Below, one piece after another: positions 31,906-41,987 of a DNA stretch of 64,000 nt. Under the pieces are notes generated by a model. The model did no database searches. It saw nothing but the letters and a program-made list of their open reading frames with translations, and was not told the DNA's origin. The DNA lies in assembly GCA_028015205.1 (NCBI GenBank), contig CM051508.1, forward strand, positions 19,920,001 through 19,984,000, given 5' to 3'. This stretch comes from Mytilisepta virgata (Eukaryota > Mollusca > Bivalvia > Mytilida > Mytilidae). Every line of letters starts with the position of its first letter. Position 1 is the first letter of the stretch. A program made the translations under genes and the position numbers.

Positions 31906-32960
31906 ATCAGTTTAAAATCCCAACATTCGTGACATTCTGAAATAAATCATTTTTTAGTCAAAGGTCAATATCAGCAGTCAGCTGTAGTTTTCAATTTTAA
32001 AGAAAAGCAAACCAAAATCAGTTCATAGTCAATTACTCAAATAAATCAGGCAGACAAAGCATGGATTTTTATGGCAATTGGTTTGTAATAATTTTATGGG
32101 GTAAATTACTCAACCTACCTGTCGCAAATTTCCTCGAAAGCACAGACAATTCAGTACGTTAAAAATGTAGTATAAAGGACAAATTGAAGGTTTTTTTTAT
32201 AAAAAAAAACAAATAAATTTTAGGTACATATTAAATTTTACTATATGTCGGAAATAAAAGTATTGTGGGCAACAAGCGTCTGGCAATATGATCAATCACA
32301 AATACGAAACTGTCGCAAAATTGAGATTGCAAGCCTTAACATTAATCAGCCATTTTGTGTGTTGGGATAGAAGGGCCTGGATTTTGTAGATGTTCATGCA
32401 TACCGCTGATTGAAAAAGAAGATAGAATTCAAAGTGTAATGTCTTGTGCTAGTCAATCAAAAAAGTGCTGCATTGTGAGGAAACCCAAAACCACAACTAC
32501 AACAAGAAGACCTATGGACTAAATAGATTATTTTGTTTTAAAACAAATATGATCATGTGATTGACAAGTTCAAAGAAAGATAAAATAATAAAGTTCAGAG
32601 AATCATATTGATTTTGTTTTCGTTAATTTCCTTCAGCAATAGCCCTTTCCAGAAACTCATTTCCGATATCACGATTCTGATTCTAAAATTACAATTTGAA
32701 GCAAGTTATTTCCCTTACTTCAGTTTCCGGCGAACAAAAAATTTTCTAGCCTTAGTATGTAGTACAATATGGCTGCCCCCATTAAACATATTAACATATT
32801 TTCTATATGACCCATATGTAGAAAATGCATATGCTCCTATAGCGGTTGCTGCGCTCGCTATGATAATTAGATACTTTTAAAAGTACGCTTAAAACCATTA
32901 TCTAACTGCAAATGACCCTATTCAGGATTTATTTATGAACAACTTCTAGTTTTTTTATAC
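31906..32960. other. Intergenic, nothing recognised
   Basis: The 90-codon frame at 32608-32880 is hydrophobic without a clear signal peptide or domain. No other signal was seen. Confidence 0.35.
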
Positions 32961-32964
32961 TATC

Positions 32965-33303
32965 AGATTGGATGGATGGATGAATTATTGTTTAACGTCC
33001 AATGGCAATTATTAAATGCAAATTAGGACGATAAAATGTTGATATGATATGAATACGAACAATGCTTTGTACTACATCGAGCAACTTTTTTTTTGACGTG
33101 CTAGCTCACGGGGTAATAATCACTCCACCTGGACACATTATACTGACTCCGAGCCGACCAGTCCTTTTCTCCTATTCCAGATGCCGCGGGCTTGGCGGAG
33201 AACCAGCAAATACCAATTTTAAAAAGTCTTTGGTTTGACCCCACCGGGGATCGAACCAACGAGTACGCTACACGGCGACCAGACGACTGAGGCGGCTACT
33301 GTC
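32965..33303 (-). mobile_element. tRNA-derived SINE family S2
   Basis: On the minus strand the head (33300 to about 33229) carries 'gtcgtctggtcgccgtgtag' and the B-box-like GGTTCGATCCCCGGTGGGGT, followed by 'aaaattggtatttgctggtt' and a body ending 'attggacgttaaac'. Same family as 57.0 kb. Confidence 0.72.
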
Positions 33304-33304
33304 A

Positions 33305-34030
33305 GATTGGTGAAAGTGGCATATTAAACATGCTAGTGGGATTTCCAATAATTTTCTGATTAATTAATTTGGAGATGTACAGGTAGTGGTACGTGTATAG
33401 AAAGCATGCTATGTATATATTTGCCTGTAATGATTTTATAACAATCAGATTATCTATTTTAAACTAGAATTTTTGCAACTGAGGTGATAATACACTTGAG
33501 TACTTGCAGTCTACCAGCTGATATCGGTATTTATTATTCGTCAATCTGAGGGTTTTATGGATTTGCAAATGATGTATATAGAATATTATATGGGGTTTTT
33601 TCCATATCATATCCCATATGAAACCCAAGAAACCAATATTACCACTTTTAGTAAAGTCTCCATTCTATTTAAGATCATATTAGGTTGCTATCAAATTGAG
33701 CGTTAATTCCTCATTCTATTTTTAGATCATTTTAGGTTGCTATCAATTCCGCGTAACCTAATACTTTTATAATTATCATAACGATGAATTCGGGATTTGT
33801 TTATGAATGTTAGGTTGTTATCGCATATACTCACAATCACCGATGCTATTTTCGGCCAATCAGTATCAAGAACAAATACCATCATGTAATAAATAGATTT
33901 CGGCCAATGATATGAATCAAGCTCTCGGGGTGGTATTGGTGTCGTGGGATTGATATGGGATATGATACGAAAAACCCAAATGATATCCTATATATAGGAT
34001 TTTCAGGGTAAACGCGTACATTATCATGGT
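33305..34030. other. Intergenic, nothing recognised
   Basis: AT-rich; contains short repeated 'agatcatattaggttgctat' and 'agatcattttaggttgctat' at about 33,671-33,745, a small local duplication. Confidence 0.35.
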
Positions 34031-34035
34031 TCAAA

Positions 34036-34453
34036 TTTGAAATTATCCATTATTGATATATTCGGTGCATTGCATTTTCGCAATTTCATATAACCTTCCC
34101 GCAATATTATTTACATAGTATACCTCTTCCGTTTTCCAGAATCTTGGAACACCACGTGCACATATTGAGGAACTTGAGTTTTAATTTATTTACCGTTTTA
34201 CGGTTTAGAGACTTGCAGTGGTAGTGCTTTTTTATTGTACCACGTTTGAAATTATCCATTATTGATATATTCGGTGCATTGCATTTTCGCAATTTCATAT
34301 AACCTTCCCGCAATATTATTTACACAGTATACCTCTTCCGTTTTCCAGAATCTTGGAACACCACGTGCACATATTGAGGAACTTGAGTTTTAATTTATTT
34401 ACCGTTTTACGGTTTAGAGACTTGCAGTGGTAGTGCTTTTTTATTGTACCACT
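34036..34453 (+). repeat. Recent tandem duplication, 209-bp unit
   Basis: 34036-34244 and 34245-34453 are near-identical (I see one difference inside the unit, atagtatacc versus cagtatacc, plus the last base). No terminal inverted repeats. Confidence 0.9.
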
Positions 34454-34787
34454 TTTGTATCTATCTGTAGTTTTGCGGACTTACTATTAAAAAAGTTCTG
34501 TATATATTTTATAACGATACACGTATCTTGCTCAAATCCTACTTCAACCTTCAAAAGGTAATCTAGCGGGTCTTTATCGTGAATTATTCGGAAAGGTACA
34601 CCATTGATCTCTTTTATACACCATTTAGATGTAATGCTAGAAATCTATAAACATTAAAAGTCATTTGATTACATTGCTCCAAATATATATCTATGATAAG
34701 TCAGGTTCCCAATCGTAATTCTTAAGAACAAAATCAAAAAATAAACTTAGTTACTTTTCTTAAATGTTAATATGATATAGTTTTATC

Positions 34788-35738
34788 TTAGGAAACAACC
34801 ATTTAACTTCAATGGGGGGGGGGGGGGGGTATTGTTTTTTTTATTTTGGTTTGAATTATCTTTCAAGGTATGGACACAATTTTATATTTTTCCCACTACA
34901 GTCAAACTAAATTATTTTTTTTCTTAAGTCGAATCAGAATTTTTCAAGGTTGGACACAATTTTATATTTTTTTCCACTACAATCATACTAAATTAATCTT
35001 TTTCTTAAGTTGAATCAGAATTTTTTCTAACAATGCCCAGAAAGTAAAAGGTGTATTTATTCCTATGAAATCACTAGCAGTAAATAAAACTGGTATATAC
35101 TATGAATTTGTTTTTATAATAAAACATTTGCATATATATTGTACTTTTCATTTGTAAATTTAAAACAAGATTAGTTCAGATCTTTGCAACACACATCACA
35201 TGCACATAGGTCCATCTCGTATATAAATATCATGCATAGTCTCTATGATATCCCCTGGGTGGTGATGGTGTCGATTGTGGTTTAAGGCATTCACTGTCTG
35301 GTATGTTGTTATACACCTTGGGTATATGTACATGTATGCATATTTAAAAAAGGAACAATGCTTTGATTGTAATGATTGTTGCTCTTCATCTTGATAGTTA
35401 ATCACTGAAAGATCAAGTATGACTGAAAAACTAATGAAAATCTGTTATTATATAAAAAATAAATCAAGTCAGGTTGGTATTAAATAATGGTCTAATGCTT
35501 TTCTTGTAATGCTTGTGATTTTTTAAATCAACTCTCGGATTCAATTATTTAAAAAAAAAATATATATCTAAACCAGAAAAATGTTTTTCCATAGTTTTGT
35601 AAAACAGATTATTTATTTTTGGCCCTTGCTGCAACAAATTATTTCTTTTCCTTCCCTTTGGAATCAGAATATTTTTGTCACAAAAAACATTAAACCATTA
35701 CATCCCCCCCCCTTTGAAGTTAAATGGTTGTTCCCTTA
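34788..35738. mobile_element. Harbinger-like element, family H2, 945 bp
   Basis: The element (34791-35735) has ends GGAAACAACCATTTAACTTC and reverse complement GGGAACAACCATTTAACTTC, flanked by TTA on both sides. G and C runs lie just inside the ends, as in the shorter relative at 10.3 kb. It contains an internal duplication of about 90 bp near 34,850-35,030 ('ggacacaattttatatttt' twice). No transposase; the 69-codon minus frame is not supported. Confidence 0.8.
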
Positions 35739-36799
35739 GTCTTAGCATATGGTCAAAGACTCACTCTCACATACATGCCAATGCTCCGGATTTCTCCCGG
35801 AACCTCCGGAAATTTCTTTCAGTGCTTATACTTCGTTTAATGGTTTGAAAAAATAATATCCGTTTGCTCTGATAAAAAGCAGACCGTTATGAAACTTCAT
35901 CGGCAATACTTAAACATTTATTCACATTTCTGCACTCTGGAAACAGCTTCAAAATACCTTTAAATCGTTTTCGGCCGGGGGCTTCGCCCTGGACAGACCC
36001 GTTGCCGTTTTTTATCAGGGATTCTAGAAAAAATATATTGGCAAGTATGGTCTCATTTAAAATGGTCTTGTCTTTAGCAACAACTATAGAAATACATATT
36101 GTACAACTGTATACAAAAAACTTCAATTCATTTTTGACAGTCCATAGTTTAGCCTTTCTACTGAAAAAAATGAAACTGTATTAATAAGTACATGAAAACA
36201 TTTTTCTTATTGTTTCCAGTGTAAATATTAAAAATTATTCTAAAAAAACTAAACTCATCGTTACTAAAATGGTAAAAATGGTTACAAAATATTGCCAAGT
36301 TTTTTGTATCTGTGATCAGAATTTAAAAAGCGCTAAAAAGACTGGTTCAAGACTCACTAGACTTGTCTAGTGACATTTTCCTTAGGCTCCTCTACTGTTA
36401 ACTTACGAAAGTCAGATGTTGTTCTGGAGTTAAGTCGCCTTGTCTATAAAAAAATCAAATATGCACGAAAAATCACAAAATTAGTAATTTTCGGGTAAAT
36501 TAAAAAACGTGTCGACTTAGATGTGCTCAATATATACTCTCTCAAAAAAGAAACGCAACATCAGATTATCTTTTTGAAATATTATTTTTCCGGACAAATA
36601 ACCAATAAATATCAAAATATATGTACACATGATCATAATTACACCTTCATAAAAAGTTTCCAGGTACAATCATTTAAATTCATCCACCCGTAAACGACTT
36701 TGGTCGCAATCTGGGACACCCCTACGATTTACGCATTGCCAAAAACTGGGTCGACTTTCACGTGCAAATCATGGGTTATTTTTTAGCTCAGTCAGTCGG

Positions 36800-36807
36800 T
36801 ATAAAAA
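36800..36807 (+). promoter_or_regulatory. TATA box of Tc1 transposase
   Basis: TATAAAAA in 'cagtcggtataaaaaccc', 65 bases upstream of the transposase ATG. Present unchanged in the second copy near 62,885. Confidence 0.6.
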
Positions 36808-36864
36808 CCCGGTATTTCTTTTCATGAATGCATTCGTAAAATAAAATTCTGATGAGGTGACGCT

Positions 36865-37872
36865 ATGCCAAGGTTAGACGCTGCTACCCGGAATATCGCT
36901 ATCGGACGACTAGAGGCCGGAGAATCACAGAATGCTGTTGCTGTAACGTACAATGTTCATCGTAGCACAATTTCACGCCTTTGGGGACGCTACCTGCAGC
37001 TTGGTACTACGACAGATCGGCCACGTTCAGGGCGCCCGCGTGTTACAACCAGGGCGCAAGATCGTTACATCAGACTTTTCCATCTGCGGAATAGGACTAT
37101 TGCTGCAACAGAAACAGCTGTAAACGTCCCTGGGTTGCGCCGTATATCAGCACAGACAGTACGCAATTGGTTACGTTCTCATGGATTGAGGGCAAGAAGA
37201 CCTTACTTTGGAGCAACACTGAGACGCCAACACCGCCGAGCGAGGGTTAGATGGTGTACTACAGTTCGTGCATGGAATTTACAGAACTGGAGAAGAGTAT
37301 GGTTCAGCGATGAGTCACGTTTTCAACTGGAAAAGCGAGATGGTCGCATACGTGTGTATAGGCGCCGAAACGAACGTTTTGCGCAAAACTGTATTGTGGA
37401 GAGAGACAATTTTGGCGGAGGCAGTGTTATGATGTGGGCCGCTATTTCTTATGCCAGAAACACACAGCTGATACATATCCAAGGCAATCTGAACGCTGTT
37501 AGGTATAGAGACGAAATTTTACGACCTCATTTATTGCCCGTAATTGACATTCGGAGAGAAATTTTTCAGCACGACAATGCCCGACCACATACAGCACGTG
37601 TAACAGTAGACTTTTTAGAACAACAGAATGTCAATGTGATCCGTTGGCCGTCACGATCACCCGATCTTAATCCAATTGAACATTTGTGGGATGAAGTGGA
37701 TCGGCGCGTGCGCCAACGACAACCACCACCGCAAAATCTGCAACAATTACAGCAGGCACTTCAGTTTGAGTGGCAAAGGATACCGCGTGTTCGAACTCAG
37801 CGTTTAATTCAATCTATGCCAAGAAGAGTCGGGGCTGTGTTACAAGCAAATGGTGGACATACCAGATATTGA
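36865..37872 (+). CDS. Tc1/mariner transposase, intact, 335 aa
   Basis: Single open frame of usual Tc1 length, starting at the ATG in cgctATGCC. Residues 1-60 form the first helix-turn-helix region (AVTYNVHRSTISRLWGRY), followed by the GRPR hook motif (56-59). A second HTH covers about 65-110 (ISAQTVRNWLRSHGLRARRP). The catalytic DDE triad is D149 (WFSDESRF), D237 (FQHDNARPHTA) and E272 (LNPIEHLWDE), with 34 residues between the last two, the DD34E spacing of Tc1. GGGSVMMWAAI (184-194) is the usual Gly-rich box. It would cut and paste the element at TA sites in the nucleus. GC content is clearly above the surroundings. No disabling change is visible, so it may be active; activity is inference. 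Confidence 0.96.
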   Translation: MPRLDAATRNIAIGRLEAGESQNAVAVTYNVHRSTISRLWGRYLQLGTTTDRPRSGRPRVTTRAQDRYIRLFHLRNRTIAATETAVNVPGLRRISAQTVRNWLRSHGLRARRPYFGATLRRQHRRARVRWCTTVRAWNLQNWRRVWFSDESRFQLEKRDGRIRVYRRRNERFAQNCIVERDNFGGGSVMMWAAISYARNTQLIHIQGNLNAVRYRDEILRPHLLPVIDIRREIFQHDNARPHTARVTVDFLEQQNVNVIRWPSRSPDLNPIEHLWDEVDRRVRQRQPPPQNLQQLQQALQFEWQRIPRVRTQRLIQSMPRRVGAVLQANGGHTRY

Positions 37873-38429
37873 CAATTTATGAGTGATTTATTGACAATAT
37901 GTGACAAACTGTGATATTCCAAGGTAAAAGAACTCATGAACAAGAAGTGTGCCAATTTTTGCATTCCTGTGTAAATTATTTATATCATAAATTATGAAAA
38001 TAATATATGAAGTAAATTTCCTATTTTCTGTATGTTGCGTTTCTTTTTTGAGAGAGTATATATTGTTAAAATTTGAAACATACTTTGTTAAGATAAGTAT
38101 CTTTCAATGGTCAACTGCTAATCAATGCTAAACATATAGCTTCAACTCCTATTTTGTGTTTTAATTTAATGAAGTTTACCCTTGACTTAATGAAAAACGT
38201 CAAGTAAAAAGCCTACATAGTTTTGGTCAGAAGCATACCTGATCAAGGATAATACGAAACTGTACATTGTATACGCATGGAATTGAATATCTTAGTTCAA
38301 TCTGGAGTGAGTCTCAATTCCACCTCAATACTCAATGTTTCTTTATAAGTAACTGCAACCGGTGATTTCTTATTTTTGAATTTGATCTTCAATTTTTTTT
38401 TTATTTTGGTTTTGGTTTTGGTTTTCAAC

Positions 38430-38590
38430 CTTTCAGGCCTTGAGCTTAACTGACGAGTCGTAAATCGACGAAATGTGCATATATTGGGCATCAAAATTGG
38501 TAGTAAAGAACTTTATTTTTACCACTGTGTCGATGCCGCGTCTGGTGGACTCCAAGTCCCCGAGGGTATCCCCAGCTCAGTTGTTAGCAA
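38430..38590 (-). repeat. Dispersed repeat R1, partial
   Basis: Minus-strand R1 with 'gtcgtaaatcgacgaaatgt' and 'ctggtggactccaagtcccc', directly followed by a longer minus copy. Confidence 0.7.
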
Positions 38591-38624
38591 ATGAACATAC
38601 ATATTTGTAGCTGTTAAGATCGTT

Positions 38625-38985
38625 TAAGTCTTAAATCGACGAAATGTGCACGTCTTGTGCATGAAAATAGGTACCAAAGAATTTTTTATTACCACTGAGT
38701 CGATTCCGCTGCTGGTGGACTCTCAAGTCCACGATGGTATCTCCAGCTCAGTTGCTAGTATTTCGATACTAGCCCGAAATTGATACTTAAAACTTACTGC
38801 TACAAAATTGTGAAAACTAAGGAGAATCTCCCTCGTGCACAGCTCTGTCCGTAGATGGTTTTGTTTTTACACCTTTTGGTCATTTTTGAATGTGCTCTTC
38901 AAGTTTTTGGATTGTTGTTTTGGTTTTCAAAAATAAAATAGACCTTGAGCATCACTGATGAGTCAAAATTGTTATCAAAGAATTT
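38625..38985 (-). repeat. Dispersed repeat R1, near full length
   Basis: Minus-strand copy from 'cgacgaaatgtgcacgtctt' through 'tcgatactagcccgaaattg' to 'accttgagcatcactgatga'. Confidence 0.78.
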
Positions 38986-38989
38986 TATT

Positions 38990-40240
38990 TGATAAGTACT
39001 TTGTATTCATTTTGTCATATACCTTCCAAACTTAACGTACGACGAATATTTAACATGCTATAGTAAATGACCTCCTCTATTTAAATCAATATTTTCTGCC
39101 ACAATTATTAATTACAATTTACGTTTCAGAGTAATTACTAGGTATATAAGTCTGTACTTTAAGATTCAGTTTTTAAAAAGTCTTATAAATAGTCTTTCAT
39201 TCAAAAGTCATGAAACTACTATTAAGTGAGATAGCATGATCGATTTATCAGAATCTTGATAGCTTTAAAACTAATTAATAAGTAAGATAAGTCAAAAACT
39301 TCTTTTAATTACTGTTTATTTAATATATATTAAGATTAATTTGACATGTTCTTTTTAAATAAATTAACTGTAAAAGTACATACAACTTTTTAGAATACGA
39401 TATCGCGTGCAAGGTTCTTTTACTGGATTAACATGTAGCGACAGCGTGACAAAGACGTTGGGTCCTGGCTTTACCCTATATTGTTTTGTTTTTTTTTTCA
39501 TTCGAATTATTTCCTCAGGGTTTTATTGTTTACGTTATTTTCAAGGCTTTGAACAACTTGAGAACAACTAAATAGTCGTAATAGACGTCTATTTGCCATC
39601 TTGATGTTTGAATTTCTTCACAAAGTTTTTATTTATGTTTTTTCATTGATATTTACACAATATATTCTATCTTCTTGAAAATACATATTATATATTTTAC
39701 TGTTCAGTGTACATGTATATTGAAGTTCTATTAAGAAACTCCTGGGGTTCAATTTCCGCTGGATGGATTTTGTGCTTTGTCTAGCCAGGTAATGTGGTAA
39801 AATTTAAACTCTCATGGCAGAATATAAAGTCAATAAATATTTTCTACACCCCCCCCCCCCCCCCCAAAAAAAAAAAAATCATAATTTAAGCTGGAAATAC
39901 CCACAAAACGCACGAGTTCATCCATCAAGATTTCCACGAGTAACAATTAATTACTCTAATTGCCGTCTGATAGAAGATTATTTTATCGTCTGCTGATGGT
40001 GTGTGTTTGTTACCTTTTTACGAGTACCTCTTGGATGAAAAATATCGGAGAGTTCCAAAAGTAAATTTTATCCACAACCAAACTCCGTTCAATTCCGCTC
40101 CGGTTGGCCTTGCGCAGCACTTTCGATACTGACGGGTTTGATGCTACGGCGGTCCTAATACGTTAACCATGTTAACGTTACAATTACAATATAGCGAAAA
40201 ACAATCTGTGATACTACTAAATTTCTTGTGCAAAACGCAG
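38990..40240. other. Intergenic, nothing recognised
   Basis: AT-rich, with a 17-base C run near 39,848. No exon or element boundaries seen. Confidence 0.35.
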
Positions 40241-40245
40241 TCTAA

Positions 40246-40322
40246 ATCGAATTTACTGTCACAGACAATTTTAGATTGTCTGTGACAGAATATCTTAGAT
40301 TGTCTGTGACAGTAAATTCGAT
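40246..40322. repeat. 24-bp perfect inverted repeat with an internal third copy
   Basis: Arms 40246-40269 (atcgaatttactgtcacaga + caat) and 40299-40322 are exact reverse complements. The spacer carries another 'attgtctgtgacag', so alternative stems can form. About 1.7 kb upstream of the C1q gene C ATG. Confidence 0.88.
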
Positions 40323-40329
40323 CCTCTTC

Positions 40330-41975
40330 TATTTGCTCGTTATCAAATACGATAGAATAATGTTCGATGAATGAGGAAAGAATACATCTATTACAAAACT
40401 ATTTGATTTTAGAAACTAAGTTTAAACAATTAGGACACGCACAACGTTTGACCATGCAGTACATTTGGGTGTTTGCATGTTAGCCGTTATTATCAACAAC
40501 CGATGTTCGTGTCGTGTCCTTGCAAGCCTTTCAGTTCGACGAAAGAGGACATTGTTTGAACATTGTTTTAATAAATGTTCACGTTTTATATAAAACCTAA
40601 TTAAAGAAAACATTCGTTTTAGACACACCCTACAATAAAGTTGGCCATCTGTCCACAATATGTATCTAAAGAAATAAATCATGTACAATATCGCTAGGAA
40701 ATATTTTCTGTGTAGGTTACGAGTCTAGAAAGCTCGCCTCACTGTTTATGTTTGCTGGGCCATTGTTATGACTGCGAATTACGTCACGAAGGAAACACCA
40801 GACTTCTTTAAAAATGCACTAAAAGACACAAAGAGATCACTCGAGAAACAAATATCTTTATTTGTTTCATTTTAGATGTCCCTCAAATCTTGACAGTTAG
40901 ATTTTTGAATTATATTATATTAATTCGAAAAATTTAAGCTACAATCCGTTTGTTGACAAAATTAAATTACCACCCCTTGAAAAATGTTTGAAATAACGAT
41001 CGAAGTCAATATTTTGTATTTGATTTTTACCATTTCAAAAGATAAGTCACATAAAACTAGTTGTTTCAGCGGACCAACTGAAATATGTCCTTTAGACCCG
41101 ACGCAAAATTCTTCCCACCCACTTTTGTATTTAACGTTTATAAATAAGAAAATCCAGTCAAATAGTCCATGACAATTGTGCAATAGAGGAATATAGTAAG
41201 TGGTTAAATATTTATATAATATTTGAAGATAAACGAAAAAAAAAACATTTGATTTAAATTTATTCCATTGTTATTCTTTAATGTTTATTTTAGACTCTTA
41301 TTTTAATTTAAATTTAAATTTTTTATTTGAATCAAGTAATTGAAATGAGGAATTATAATATTTTTTTAAACATAATTTAAAACTTTCTTGAACAAACTTT
41401 CCGTGAATTGTAATATTTTGAGGTGGCAAAATTAATGCATGCCATTTGTTTTATGGTTTTATTTAATATTTTATTTCTATTTTTTTTTTAAATGTGAACT
41501 TTCTTTAATTATTAGGGTATTATTTTTGTATTTGGGCTGAAGCAATGAAAAAAAAAAATTCGACAACAGAATCTGATTTATCAAATTCTATTTTGTGTCT
41601 TAGATTTTGCATTTTCGTTTCTGCATTCGTGTATACATGTAGCAATGTCAGTAAACACCAGGTGGAGATGTTTTGGGGGAAGTTATTTGAAAACTGGATT
41701 CGTCTTCTTTACAACCTTTTCCAGCCTATTTTGGGACCAGTATACGGTAAAGAAACTGTGGTTTCCGCCTACTGGCGCCCTAAGTGTTTTCTGAAATTGC
41801 TAATACATGTACTTTGTAAAACGTCATTCCAGCTTCGATGTTCTTGTGCCACATTTTAGCTTCAAGCGCCATCCTGGAAATAGATATTGCATTTCATTTT
41901 TTATATTATGATTTTTCTAACTACAGGCATAAAAACGAAACAATTTACCTTTTCTTAAAAGAATTTATATTTTAC
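40330..41975. other. Upstream region of C1q gene C
   Basis: No promoter could be assigned. Because an acceptor lies just before the gene C ATG, a non-coding first exon should be in or beyond this stretch. The frames at 40422 (minus) and 41545 (plus) have no recognised domains. Confidence 0.35.
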
Positions 41976-41987
41976 AGGAAGGCAACC

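Larger units (their letters stand above)
36535..38058 (+). mobile_element. Complete Tc1/mariner transposon, 1520 bp
   Basis: The element (36537-38056) has terminal inverted repeats of about 25 bp beginning CTCTCTCAAAAAAGAAACGC and a TA duplication on both sides. The promoter and transposase gene lie in the plus orientation. It is almost identical to the copy starting at 62622, so both moved recently. Confidence 0.95.
36143..38223. mobile_element. hAT-like MITE, copy 2, interrupted by a Tc1 transposon
   Basis: The element (36151-38215) has the same ends as 13359-13887 and identical 8-bp flanks CATAGTTT at 36143-36150 and 38216-38223. Removing 36537-38056 and one TA restores collinearity with the uninterrupted copy. 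It documents two insertions in order: the MITE first, then Tc1 inside it. Confidence 0.9.
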
